Positions 31,301 to 43,620 of a DNA stretch of 64,000 nucleotides are shown here, piece by piece. Each line of letters opens with the position of its first letter. Position 1 is the stretch's first letter. Both the position numbers and the translations under genes were made by a program. The notes beneath the pieces are model-generated. The model worked only from the letters and a program-made list of their open reading frames with translations. It did not search any database and had not been told where the DNA came from. The stretch comes from Symbiodinium sp. CCMP2592 (Eukaryota > Sar > Dinophyceae > Suessiales > Symbiodiniaceae), in assembly GCA_905221615.1 (NCBI GenBank), contig CAJNDT010000001.1:2159894-2223893 (forward strand), in the 5' to 3' direction.

Positions 31301-32453
31301 ATTGTGCCGGCGTGCATCACCGAAAAGTGGTAGAGCGGTAGGACAGCCATGACGACCAAGACAACCACCCGCAGCAGAACCACCAACCACCAGGATCACC
31401 ACAACGACCACTGAGACCAGGAATGACCAGGACGCGCTCAACCAAAACTCAGGAGACCCAGCAGGAGACCACAGACCAGCAGCTCACCAGGACACTGTAC
31501 TAGATTCGGCCGAAATGCTTCCTCGAAGCGATTTCGAGGCCAAAAGAGGCGTAGGATGTGAGTGCCATTGAGCGCCAAATATGCACCACACCACAGCGGG
31601 AGACACGTGGGAACGGTTCTTCCCTGCGCACTGCGGCCTCACCAGCCACCAATTTTCTTATTCTGAAGCTGAGAACCCCATATTCTACACCACACACTGC
31701 TTGGCAAAATCCAGGAAGCCTTGTCTTCCAGCCCCCCGAAGAAAGCAGGCTTCACAGCCTGCCTCGCAGGAAGGATCCTGGCAACCTGCGCCGACATCTG
31801 TTCGGGACTCAGTGTTTCAGCATGTTTCAGCGCTTGCACACACTGAGTCCGATGATCCTTGAGGCCATGGTCCCACTTGCAAGGAGTGTTCGCAAACTTT
31901 CGCCGACTCCTCACAGCTCCAGCAGAGAGAGCTCCCTGAAAGAAGCATGTTGGCTTGCGTAAGGCAGTGCGAGAGACAAGTTGGTCCTTGCTCATGAAGC
32001 AGGCAATCATCCTCTCGCAGCTGCCATGCTGACTTCTGCTGCCTCACACCTGCTGATCTAGCTGCGCTTGATCAACTGGGGGCATGACGGCACTGCCAGC
32101 CATGCGGCTCAAGATGACCACATTATCGAGAGTGTACGATCGAGAGTCAACAAAGGAATTCCTGAGGTGGCATCACCTGCCCTACGTAAAGAATATTACA
32201 GAACCATGAAGCTCGAGCAGTCTGAATGCGTTCAGATCCTAGAGTTTCGATTTTGGATCACCTTGGCTTCCAATGAGTCGGTGGTGGCCCTTTCGCCAGA
32301 GCCAGGACTTGAGTTGCGGTTTTCGGTCTCCGCTCTTTCCTTGGACACTTTGCTCCTCCTGCGCGATATGTATGCGATGCTTCAGGATCTGGCAGATGCT
32401 TCCCAGACCAATGCCTTCCGTCTTGTTAACGAGTGGCGTAAAGCTGTGTAGCC
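28374..32453. other. Unassigned sequence
   Basis: No recognised gene. Over 28555-29019 both strands are open: a + frame 28735-28974 (TKQLVLNFSVAKLAEPRH) has protein-like composition, opposed by a longer minus frame. Ala-rich + frames lie at 29566-29856, and another + frame at 32068-32451 (LDTLLLLRDMYAMLQDL). These may be isolated exons; none could be linked. Confidence 0.35.
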
Positions 32454-32771
32454 ATGAGCCATGAGCAGACACGACTTGTTGCGATTGCAGCGTTTTGGGC
32501 ATTTTGCGGCATACTTCTGCTTGGTCCCCCTGCATCTGAGGCCGCGGCTGCCTCCTCTTCAACGCGTAGCTGGCTTCCGACCTTTGCCGGAGGCCCTTGG
32601 GCCTCCGCCCGCGCTTGCCTTTGCGCTGCCTTGGGCTCCCCAGGGCGAGACTCCAACCGGGACATCGAGTCGCAGCCGAGCGGCGTGAGCTTGCCGTCGA
32701 TACGCTCCTTAGGCCCGGGGGAGGCCCGTGCGCCCTGGGACTCAGCAGCGCTCTCTTTGCAGGAGGCATAA
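32454..32771 (+). CDS. Putative first exon with signal-peptide-like N-terminus
   Basis: From ATG 32454 the frame gives a short polar start, a hydrophobic stretch (RLVAIAAFWAFCGILLLG) and a small-residue region (ASEAAAASSS), the pattern of a secretory or plastid-targeting leader. A Ser/Pro-rich stretch follows to the stop at 32771. A splice donor may lie near the end (TTGCAG/GAGGC). The mature part is not recognised. A 212-codon minus frame overlaps, so the strand is not certain. Confidence 0.35.
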   Translation: MSHEQTRLVAIAAFWAFCGILLLGPPASEAAAASSSTRSWLPTFAGGPWASARACLCAALGSPGRDSNRDIESQPSGVSLPSIRSLGPGEARAPWDSAALSLQEA

Positions 32772-35700
32772 GCATGAACGAGGCCGAGGAGGCCTTGACT
32801 ACGAAGTTGAGATGCCTGTGCCAAGTCTTTGGGCGTAGGATTTGCTTCCAGGCTCTCACAGCAAACTCGGATGTCATGTGCCCATCGATGCGACCCAGCT
32901 GCAGCCTGCAGCCTGCAGCCCTTCAAGTCTTGAAGCTGCTCCCAGTTGGTGTCGATTCGAGGACAATCAAGCAGCGGATTATTGGCTGGCTGTCATGCAC
33001 CCTGGCTGGCCCATCTGCTTTGTCTTGTGCCGGACGCTGGCTTTGCGGTGCTAGGCACTTAAAGCGAGGCTTGGGGTCTCTTTTTCAACCTGAGGGTTCT
33101 TCCTCTCATAGTGTTTGCTCTTTCCTCTTGCCTCTTCACTCTTTGTTCCGACCTTGCGGCTGGAGTCGTTGTTGCCGCACTGCTAAATAGTAGATCCGTC
33201 GGAAGAATGCCAACATCACTACATGGTTTCACATGTTCCACAGTGAACGAATGTAGCATCGTGTGTGAAGCCTGATCCATAGCACCGTGGTCAATCAGCA
33301 CCTCGCCTAGTTCCTCAGGACCTCCCTTTGCTCCTTTGCACAAACACGCCGATTCAACATGCCGCTTCTGTCTGATTTTTTTCACGAAAATCATATTCTT
33401 CCCGTGTTTTGCATGTGCATGCTTTGGTTTCCCAATCTCCAGCAGGTTTGGCGTCCATCATTCATGTGTTGTGTGTTCACCTGGTCACTCTTCGCCAATA
33501 CGCTGAGTTGTCAAACGGTCGGGGCGTGTGACCCCAACAACAATACAGTGCACACAGGGGCCCCGAGAAAACTACAAGACAACAGACACGACACGCGAGG
33601 TCAAAAACAAAGACATTGAAGGTTAGGATGAAGACGTTCGAAGACAAGTCGAAGCCATCCAAGGTCAACAAGGATTCCAGGTCGTTGGTTTATCGTCTTT
33701 TTTCAGACAATCCAAAAAGACAGGTGCTACAATCAGGGTCTAGTCTGGCTACACATTGTCGCAGACCGCGACGCCCGAATATCACTCAATCAGCTGGAGC
33801 CCCGTCCGGTCGTGTTGGGGGGAGGCTTGAATCTGATTTCGGCCACAGACTCACAGAGTCAGAACCATAAGAAATACAGTGCCAAGCGGAATCGGCAATG
33901 AATCAACCATGGCTAGCATTTGTTGCGCTCACACGACGGCTTGTTTTTTTCTGCACTCACAGCGCAAGAGCAGCCGTCGCAGTCCGCCTGCGCACTGAAG
34001 CCATGAAGGAAGCATTGCTACACTGGCAATCAGCAGTCATGCCCGCCTGTCGTGCGAATGCAGTGACGAAGACATGAATGCCGGCGGAATTGCTTTCTCT
34101 TGTTGGCAGTCTTGACCTCCCGTTTCCAAGGCTTCCTCTCCCCATATACGATGTCTGTGCAACCACACAGTACACAGCTGTACATACTGGACCATGGGGC
34201 ACAAAAGCAAAGCAACTCGCAAGCGTGTTGCGCATCTGCGGGCATTCCTGGTAACGCAGTCGTGGCACTGAGCCTGAACCAAAAGCTTTCCACGGCACGC
34301 TAGGTAGTAGGATTACAGGTGTGCAGCAAGTCCACAGAGTCAGTGTTGACTTATTTTTGTGAATTTTAACTGCGCTTGTCCATGGCTTGCCCTAGAAGTC
34401 ATCCGGGCTACCGTGAGGTCTGGCGCTGGGCTTGGTTTTGGAGTTCAGCGGAATGGGCCGCGGGGTCCGTGCAGTAGTGGGAGGCGAAAAAGCGGCAGAG
34501 CGAACTTTGACCGCAGGGAGAGCCACCAGTTTAAAGTTCAGATGCCCCGACTCAGAGTTGCCTTGGCTGTTTGGTGGGTCACCGAGGATTTGCCATCTTG
34601 TACAGCGTGGGAAACTTGATCGCTTTGATGGGGACCTTCTTCCTTGCAGGGCCTATGAGGCTACAGAATTCCACTTGCTGTGCCAGTGCCGGTTTCACGA
34701 GCGGTTGCTGAAGCTTTGACGCGAAGGCAGATTCGCCGAATGGGCCGCGAGCACCGATGGGCGGTCTCTCTTTGCTTTCTGGTGTCCATGGTGCTGACTT
34801 TGGTCGCTGCTCAGGCTGCAGTGAGACATGGCATGGCAGGCGATGGACTCACTGCCTTGGGCACGAGCGTGGCTTGGGCACATCTCAGGTGGCCATGCTC
34901 CCGGGCAATTGGCACGGACGAACGTTGATCCTGCTTATACTCACGCTCATTCAGTGGGCCTCATTGGCTCCTCGCTCCAATTAGCATGTGGCGAGCTTTG
35001 CGAACTTTTGCATCTTTTGTGCCAAAGTCTCAGCTGAGGTTTGGTACACGTCTCCTGGCTGCAACGGGAACAGAAGCTGGTTCGGGGTGCCACGACGACG
35101 AGCCCAGGCTTTCCTACATCCCTTTGGGCCGACGCACAGCGCTGGCAGCTATGAGGAGCTGCTGGAGACGCTGTGTGGGAGAGTGAGGACTCTTCCAGGG
35201 CACCCGTTAATGACCCGCAGAATTTGTACAGCTTCTATCCGGCATCCAAGATGCCCGGCGTCCCCTAGCGGCAGCGGTCTGCCGCAGAGCCCAGCCGTAG
35301 CCTAGCTCTGACACACAGAGGGCTGGGATTCGCACGGGGCACAGGGAGCAGAAACGGCTTCTGCCAAAGTTTGTCTTCTTCCGCACAGATGCAGGTGGAC
35401 CTTCTCGGGCATGCCTTCAAGCGGGCGGTCCAGGAGCTCGGAGTCAAGAATACTGTCAGAAGCAGCATGACAGTGATCTCGCTGTTCACCTGCCTTTCAG
35501 CAAACCCAACCTGCTTTCCTCGTGTTTGCTGCACCTTCCTGCTCATTTATCATTCGCATTGACCTCCTCAATGGCCGCGCACTGTTGCAGGAAGCTCGCG
35601 AGGATGCGTTGGACAAGCAGGAGGCCAGCATCTTTTCCAAACGAAGCTGATCCTGCCCCCTGGAAATACAGTCGCGCAACCACTCCTAAACTCCTGACCG

Positions 35701-36419
35701 GAATACAGCGCGAGCACAGCCATGCCCCACACATCACTGTACCACTGCAGGAGAAGCTCTCAATTTTTTGCTTTGCTTGGACGCCTCGGCGAGACTATGA
35801 TGAGAATATGTTAGCTGAGACCCGAAAGCAGCAGCCTTGCAGCATTCTCGTAGTCAGTCCGAGTAGCCGTTGCTGTCGGTTCCTATGTCTTCCTTGATTG
35901 GAAACGCAGGGGAAAAGTTTGTTTTGGCTGCAAGGTATCGAAAGTGTGACGGCCACATCTTCTACACGGACCATGCTGCTCCTGGAAAACAGAAGGCCCC
36001 AGCTCAGAAGTTGTTTCCAAACTTCCACACCCTAACCCGAACAGGAGACTGACTTCATGAGGGTCGTCGTGCCTCCACAGAGCGTGGACCGCAACGATGA
36101 CAACTGGCTATATCACAGGACAAGTCTACCCGAAAGCATACTGATTTGATGGGGTGCGATGGGAACTTCTCGCCACGACTTGGCCCGTTGGACCATTTGT
36201 GCTTCGTCAGATGTTTTTGACAGGAACATGGTCGGCCTTATGCCGTCGTGGAACCATCTGATCCGAGCCTCGCATTGCACTGGTCCATGATGTTCGGAGT
36301 TATCGGAGCGCTTCAAGCGCTTCAACCTATCGGAGCTCAGATTCGAACTTCGTGAACGAGCATGACTGGTTCATCAACTCCGAATTGGATCACTTCCTCA
36401 GCCCTGCCTGGTACCGAAT
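32772..36419. other. Unassigned sequence
   Basis: Scattered short frames. One + frame near 34690-34860 holds a membrane-like run (AVSLCFLVSMVLTLVAAQAAV). Another begins after an acceptor-like CCGCACAG at 35388 (MQVDLLGHAFKRAVQELGV). No family could be assigned. Confidence 0.35.
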
Positions 36420-36665
36420 GTTACGCCTCTGCCGCAAGCGATTCAAGCTGGAGCGCCTGAGGCCCGAGCCAGACAGACGATTGCCGAGTACCTGCGTGGA
36501 CTCCGCGATGGCTCCGAGGAAGAGCAGGACGCTGCCTGCGGAACGCGGAGTGCGCTCTCTTTCTGTCTCCCCGGATATCTGGAAGGCAAGCCTGGATGGG
36601 CCGATCATGCTGATGTGGGGAAATGCTTTCGCCAGTGGCTCAGAGCGGCTCTGCTCATCGCCTAA
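36420..36665 (+). CDS. Exon-like frame of an unrecognised protein
   Basis: 81 codons open to a stop at 36663, with regular protein-like composition (QTIAEYLRGLRDGSEEE, KCFRQWLRAALLIA). No start codon is needed if this is an internal exon. About 20 bases downstream another + frame (36675-36944, RALQVFNRKFMQVMKQHW) has similar character and may be the next exon. Further frames at 37440-37759 (KGLVLGERSAFRELGAG) may belong as well. No known family. Confidence 0.35.
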   Translation, partial: VTPLPQAIQAGAPEARARQTIAEYLRGLRDGSEEEQDAACGTRSALSFCLPGYLEGKPGWADHADVGKCFRQWLRAALLIA

Positions 36666-38620
36666 ACGACCAGCGTGGTTCGTGTCAGAGCTTTGCAGGT
36701 CTTCAACAGGAAATTCATGCAGGTCATGAAGCAGCACTGGGGCAAGCTAGGCCGAGTCTGTGAGAAGTCCTTGCGGCCAAATGCTGCTGCTTGCGCCTGG
36801 CTTGGGACAGGCCGGACGGCCCGGCCAGGAGGCCCCGGCGATGAGGCGGCAGCCGTTGGCTGTCCCATGCACACCACTCAGAGTAGATGCCCCGCGTCTG
36901 CGAACATCCATGCCCAAGTCCCCCAAGTCCCAATGCTAAAGTGATGTCAAAGACATCAGGTTCATGGACGACACGGCCGAGTGGCCTCACAGCTGCTCCC
37001 AGGACGTTGTCTACCCGCATTTGGCCCCAGGCTCAGAGGAGGATTCGGGCTTTGTATCTCATTGTTCCTCCATGTTGTGGATGCCAGGCGAGCGTCACTT
37101 TGCCCCGGCACTTTGGTGTGACTGTGGCAAAGCCTGGATCTGCCGGCTGTGGCGCCGGTTCGGTCAATGGCAAGCACAAGGCTTCCTGAGTCCTGAGGGC
37201 CATGCGAACGTCCGCAAAGTGTCTGGGCTGTCCATGCCTTCCGCAGGCATACCCTTTGGGCTGCTGGGAGCTGCATCTCAATCCCATCCACGGTGGGCAG
37301 CAGGCAGCTCTGAAAGCGATCAAGGCGCGAGGGGCCGGGGCCGGACGCAAACCTTCAAGTCTTTGACAGTAGTGCTTGTATGTGACCTTGAGCAGATGTC
37401 CAGAGCGCTCCGTTCCCCGCGATGTAGCGCTTTTAAATTGACGGCTACTTGTCGAGACTCCCAAGGGACTCGTTCTAGGTGAGCGTAGTGCATTTCGAGA
37501 GCTCGGTGCCGGGCAGGAGCTTGCAGAAATGAACCGCTTCAAGGCCAGCCTGCATCTGAGTCTAAGGCCTCAGTTCAGGAAGATTCAAGACGGGCATGGG
37601 GCAGCGTATGTGGAAAGGCTGTGCTTCTGGAAAGTCTTCTTGGTTTTGGTTCATGCACCTGTCCTGGCTAGGATCCCAAGAAGGCTACCGAATACTGTGG
37701 CCTGGATGCATTTGTGCTTCGCAGCGGAAAGATCAGCCCACTTCGCCTTTCACCAATGAAGGTCAAAGACACAAGCTGGATGCCGTGCGGAACAACTGCA
37801 TGCGCTTCTGGGACGGCAGGACCTGGGGAACATCCATGTTGCGACGTGACTTAGACGGTGACGGATCGCAGATAGCGTGAAGATCACCGGAACCATCACA
37901 CACACAGTGTTGAAAACCGTGCGCTTGGAGGAACGTGCCACTCATTCACCACTTGCACAGCGTGCTTGGTCCTTGCATCCCGTATTCGATCTGGTTGAGT
38001 CCCGAAATGCTTCCATGCGCAAGACACGAGTCTGCACTGAGGTCTGAGCAGCAGCTGGCCCGGCAGCTACTTGACCACGACTCATCCCCGTGATGTGCAG
38101 CCACACAAACAGCACCGGCCAAAGCAATGCTGGCAAAACGAGATCTGTGTCCGGGGACCGCGGGCCTTGCGCTGTCATGGAAGCGAACTGTTAAGTCAGA
38201 GCGGAAAACATACCAGCACTGGTGATTATCTGGTGATTAGTCATTAGTCGTATTCTTCGTGCCTTTGATACTCGATTCAGAGCATTCGCAACAAGGCTGG
38301 TGGTAAGAACTACTTTTGTCAACATGGTGTAGGCTTTGAGGTGCTCGATGCCGCAAGACCAAGACCTAAAGCTCAATTTACCGCTTGATGTGGTGATCAA
38401 GATCGGTCTGCAAGGAATTTCGGCCCAGCGCATCCACATAGCCCAGAGTTATGTGTCAGTTACAGGAGCTTGCTGTTGTGAGAGATGCACAATCTGACGA
38501 AATCGAATGGGCAGATGTTGCTCAAATCGGTTTTCCATTTATCTTTCCCACCCGCCCTCACCCGTTATTTACCAGTGGAGGGGGTTTTCTGATATCGGTT
38601 TCCGATGCGAGGATGTAAAG
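36666..38620. other. Unassigned sequence with possible exons
   Basis: Besides the frames noted at 36675-36944 and 37440-37759, a + frame ending at 37880 finishes RRDLDGDGSQ, which looks like half an EF-hand loop but cannot be completed. Long minus frames (for example 37033-37542) overlap and are most likely shadows. Confidence 0.35.
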
Positions 38621-38755
38621 TCCTGGTGTGCTGGGCACTTTACCAGACCTTTTCTCATATCCTGGGTCGGTGTATCAGCACTCCTGTTGTTGCTGCATCT
38701 CCCCATCGAAGCTTGCAGCTACTGGTGGCAAAAGGCTGGTGGCATCTGGGCTCAG
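38621..38755 (+). CDS. Putative membrane-protein exon (possibly transporter)
   Basis: 45 codons between an acceptor-like GATGTAAAG and a donor-like CAG/GTTTAC, phase 0 at both ends. The sequence (HFTRPFLISWVGVSALLLLL, then HLPIEACSYWW) has one clear hydrophobic segment. It loosely resembles the start of drug/metabolite-transporter (SLC35F-like) proteins, where a PF-x-T/S-W pattern precedes a helix. No neighbouring exon of that family was found, so the identification is weak. Confidence 0.3.
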
Positions 38756-39550
38756 GTTTACTCTTCAGTGGCATTTTGGGTGGTGCTTGAGATTTTGGGA
38801 GGATTGTGCGAGGTACCAGCAAGTATCTCGCCAGTCTCGATGACAACCTCCAGCGCAGAACCACCTTCCGTAATTGCGAGCGCTTGCTAATGGTAGTTTG
38901 CGACGATCGGCAACCTCGAGGGACTCAACTAGTGCCACAGCCCCGACCGCTTCCAGAAGCTTGTACGCGAAGGTTTCCTCCACGCATCTGGCCTCACAGT
39001 GTCATAGAGCACAAAAGCTACACCTGGCGCCTGAGCATGCAGTTGCCCCGCCTTACTCCAGATCAAACAGGCACGATGAGAGCGCATGGCCTGTCGTGGA
39101 CTACATAAGTACGCAGAAAGGTATTTGAAGTATTTCGATCAGGACGGCATCGTTTTCTCTGAGTCACGAGATGCTTCCTGGAGTGCCCCCAGTCCACGAT
39201 GTTCCAGAGCCTCTTTCGTGGTGACGGCTTTTGTCTTGGAGCCCAGAGGGCCATTCTGACGAGACCGCCTATGGTCGAACCGGCAACGATTCTGACCCAC
39301 GGCCTGTGCGGCCTGTGGTTTGGCTGCTGCACTGGTCGGCAACTTGCCATGTGGTGGCCGTCTTGCCGAAGGAAGGCATGCTTTGTCCGAACTTCTTGCA
39401 GGCAGATCTTGAGTGGCAGGGACCTCTCAGACGGTGATGCACATTCCAGGCAGGGTGTTCCAGACAATCGCGTGACAGGGAGGTGTTTCCGGATCACTGG
39501 CGGTCTGGACTACCTCGGCAAAGCAACTGTCTGGCACCGCGGCAAGGTTC

Positions 39551-39582
39551 GAACGTATGCATGCATGAACGTATGCATGCAT
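39551..39582. repeat. Two tandem copies of GAACGTATGCATGCAT
   Basis: Two perfect 16-bp units, followed by a further ATGCAT-rich stretch to 39594. The ATGCATGCAT core is self-complementary. No function is apparent. Confidence 0.9.
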
Positions 39583-42500
39583 GATCATGCATGGGTAAAT
39601 GCAAGCCTTTGTGGAAGGGATTGCGGAGGCTTGGTTGGAGCCGCGCTCTGGTCTCGGGGTACAACTTGGATTTTGACATCGGTGCCTTTCGTGCTGAAGC
39701 CAATGATTGCTGGGCTGAGATTGCTCAATCAACCGGTCCATCTTCGTGAGGTAGGTGGTGTTGCCCACGTAAGCACAGAACCTGTAGCACGATGCTGCCA
39801 GTAAAACCGCATGGGGGAGAAAAACCTTGCATCCTTAAGGGCAGTCCTACAAGACCGTCAGCGACACTTTGCTCTTGGCCACCGGAAATGTGAACGATAG
39901 AGAGCTCTTGCGGGTGGCTTGCTGACTTTGGTCGTTCTGGTCTCCTGTGGGTTCAAGCAATGTGGATGAATGGATGACAGGAGATAGTCAGGAGATGGCT
40001 GTGTCAGTCGTATAACAGCCAACATGGTTTCGATATTTCCGCCTGATCTGCTAAGCCGTGCACCCACAGCTCGCATGTTGATCTCACGCCATCCTATTCC
40101 CATGCACATATCCACAGACTTGAAGAACAATCTGCGATTTGATATGCTGCCGATACTGCAGTAGCCCCGACGATGTTCAGTCGGCCTGTTGCCTGAGCCA
40201 CGGCCTCGGTCGCGGGAAGTTGTCTTGCTTTGCCGTAGCTTAGCGCTTTGGGGGATCGCGGATGGGGTGCTCTTTCGTGCGTCTCTGGAGGGAGCAACGT
40301 GTAATGGCGGCGGGGTTGTGGCCTCAGCCGAAACAGCATGTTGCGAGCTGCAAGGGTTTGCGATATCCTGTCGAGGATGGATCTCGTGCCCGTGCTGGTC
40401 TTCGAGGACGGAGTGCCACTCACACTACGCGAAAAGCTCAAGGGTTCGACACCAGTTGATAAGCAAGAACACCTCGAGTGATGCATTACCCTCCCTCCCT
40501 CCCGCGCTGGCTCACGCGCGCCCAAAGTCACTCACAACTTGAAGAGCTGTCGAAGATCATAGAAGCATCCTTCCAACTTATGTAGAAAATGAAGTGTCCT
40601 GCACCCTCAGCGTCAAGCGGCGTGCAGGAGCCAGCAAAGGTGCCCCGCCGGACCAGCAAGAAGCTGCTTCAAGGCCTTCAGTGCCGCTGCTTCTGTCGTG
40701 CAATGACAGTCGTTGCTCGCAGGACTGAGAAGATACCAGGACAGCTTTCCGCAGGCCCGATACCTGCTGAAGCCGCGTTGTGGAACGTGTCATAGCACGG
40801 GGAGTTCGGACGAGCTGCTCGTGTCGCCATCTGTCATTCTTGAAAACCGGTACGGTAGTCCTGTTTTTCCTGTATCTCGTCGTAAAGCTACTCTGAGCAT
40901 GCCCTCGACGTGCAGTGTGCGTGGCACCGCGACAGAATTGAGTTCCAGAGACGAAGCTGCATGTAAGCTCGGCGAGGTCGCCGTTCTTAATGGCTTGGCT
41001 GTGTCAGGGATCTGAAGAAAGGGCATGAGGAGTTTTTGACAGCTTGATGCTCTAAGGCTGCGCTCTTGAACTCCTGTGTGTCTGTGATATTCGGAGGCGA
41101 GCAACTTTCTGCTATGGCTGCTGTGTCTGCGACTGAGACTGGGCAATGTGCGTGCGGCGCTGCAAGAAGCTGCTCTTTGAATGCAGGCCTTCTGGTGATT
41201 TCCTCGGCGCCTTTCAATGCCTTCGACGAGGCTACAGTAGCCTTGGCCCTCAGAGAGCGAGCCTCGCTGCCTTCGCTTTCGGGCTTTGGCCAGGCCATGC
41301 TTGGCTTGGGTCACGGCGCTGCCACGTGCCTCGGCTCTGTGCGATGCTTCAGGGTCTCGTGTTGTCAGGTCTTCAGCATTCGCTGTCGCAGACTGGCAGA
41401 TTCTGATGTCAATTGGCACCCCCCGCACAAGGCTCTGTGTGATGGCGGTGGTCTTCGCATGTGGACCTCGTTTAGGCCACGGACTTTGGCTGTGTATTTG
41501 TTCTGGTGGTAGTCTGCTAAACATGCCTGCGGTGTAGTGACGGCCCTGGGAAGGTCTAGGTGACTTCCGGCACTTCCTGACAGTGTTAGCGCTGCTGCTG
41601 TGGTCATGAGCTCGGCTAGCAGGTCGTGTTAGGTTCTGCCGTTTCAGATTCCCAGGCCCCGTAGCGAGCAGCGGTGGTGCCGAGCAATGTTGAAGGCGGA
41701 AGATAAGACCGTCAGCAAAACACTCAGCAGGGATGCGGGCCCTGTCAGGCCGGCCAGTCCCCGGCTGAGGTGCTGGCACCACGTGCAGCACTAGGCCTGG
41801 TGGCCTAGCCTGTTTTCCGAAGTGAGCTGAAGCTTACGGCAGCGTGCCTTGCAGGTTTCGTGTTGCTGGATGATCTGCTGCGTGTTGTGCTCCGGTACTT
41901 CGAGGGCGAGCCCGCAGAGGCAAAACGGGGCATTTTGTCGTTGGATGTTTTGCTTCCATGCAGCCGTTATCAACCCGCCGAACTTCTGGGGCCTTCCTCT
42001 CGGGGCTCAGAATCGAAGTCATCAGCGGGCAGTTTGCTTTGTCCCCTCTTGGTCTTTGACCTGAACTGATGGGAGCAGCTTTTAACACCACAGCTTTGTA
42101 GGTCGTCGCAGATGCGAAAAAAGCCCCCTTTGGAGCAATTTTTGTTGTTGGGACCGGAGGCCTGGCCCTTTGCACTCACGAGCCGCGGCCTCTACCAGCT
42201 CTGGAGCCAAGACGAAGAGCAGCGAGCTGAGAGCTTTTTCGAAGCCCGCTTGTCTTTTTTGTTTTACGAGCTTCTGCTTCTTCTCTTTCTCTTTACTTCT
42301 CTTCCCTTTCTTCTCTTTCTGAGGTGGTGGGAGGCTTGCTACCGAGGCGCTGCTTGGCACAGGCGGGGCGGCAGCCTTCGTCTTCGTCTCCTCACGGCCG
42401 GTCCCATGTCTTTCGGAGGCTTCCTGTTAGACTCGCACCGCCGAGCATCAATCGGCTGATGAAGGAGGCGGTCACACCAGAGCACTTGATGTCACGGGCA

Positions 42501-43279
42501 GAGGACACTGTTCATGTCAGTCCTTCTGGCTTAGCTGAAGGCCATGCTTCTGGCCTCCATGATGGCGGAGACATTCGGGTCTGCCTGGCTATTGGCTTGT
42601 TGACGACGAATCCGTACGAACTCCCTTCGAAAACGCGTCTTTCGTCGGGCTAGATTGAGCAATGAGGTGGCCTTCCTACCCAACTTTGTGGGTCCGGAGT
42701 CCATGTTCCACCCTGCAGTCATGGATTCGCACTCGTAGTGGGGGACAAGGCATGCTACAACTCCTTTCTAGCAAAGTCAATCGTCGAAGGTACGAATGTG
42801 TAAGCTAGGGAACATCGAAGGTGCTTCCGCTGTTTGACAAATGGAGAGGACAAAGGATCCGTGGCCTTTCGGCATGAACCTTTCCCCCAACCTAGTTGTT
42901 GCCAGTGGACTTGAAGGCTTCCCAGTGCGAAGCATTTTCATGACTCATGTGAAGATTTGAGCTTTCTTGGCCATCCGCAAGGGATGAAGATGGGACCCAC
43001 ACTTGTTTATCCACTGGATGCACTTATCGTAAGGAATGGGGCCAGCAACATACTCCAGATGTGCGCCCGGTCGCCGGTCTCGTGGCCCGCGTTCCGGTTT
43101 GATGCGGTCGGTGCGGTCCACGAGCATGCAGTCGCGGGCTGTGCACTTTCTCGCGACCGCATGCAAACGCGGCCGTGGCCGTGCCTTCCTTTAGGGCCCC
43201 ACTGTAGGGTCTGCGTTTTGAAAGAGAGGTTTGCCAAACTGTCTCTCCTTCTTACGGCTGGTTGAAAACATCCTCGTTA

Positions 43280-43620
43280 AGGCTCAGACCCTCCTTCGAG
43301 GGCTTTGGGGTTTGCTCGGAAACAACATCTTCGTTTAGGGGTTGGGGCCGGGGTTTGCAAGCCACAGTTTTCTTTCACGATTTAGATTTAGCTTTTCGGG
43401 TGTGGGGTTTGCCAAGCAACATCTCCTCTCGCCAACATTTCATGATAGGGTTTCGAATCTCGCCTTGCCACAGCTCTTTAGACTTTTTCAGGGTTTGTGA
43501 TTGCAACCAACGGCTTTTTTGGGGTATGGGTATGGGTTTGGCAACCACCATCCCTTTTAGGGTTTGGGGTTTACCAGTTTACCAGTTTACCAGTCAGCTC
43601 TTGTTTGGGTTTGTGCTTTT
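43280..43620. repeat. Degenerate interstitial telomere-like repeats
   Basis: Dispersed TTTAGGG/TTTGGGG-like words (GGGCTTTGGGGTTT, TTTAGGGGTTGGGG, TAGGGTTT, TTTTAGGGTTTGGGGTTT) and a perfect (TTTACCAG)3 at 43570-43593. TTTAGGG is the dinoflagellate and plant telomere unit. The G-rich strand is always the + strand. Confidence 0.55.

Noticed and set aside
37840..37880. EF-hand loop in RRDLDGDGSQ
   Set aside because: The loop breaks before the required Ile and Glu and a stop follows; no exon completing it was found.
40790..41791. 333-codon minus-strand ORF
   Set aside because: No motif, overlapping long frames on the other strand, and a frame of this length can arise by chance in 64 kb of this composition.
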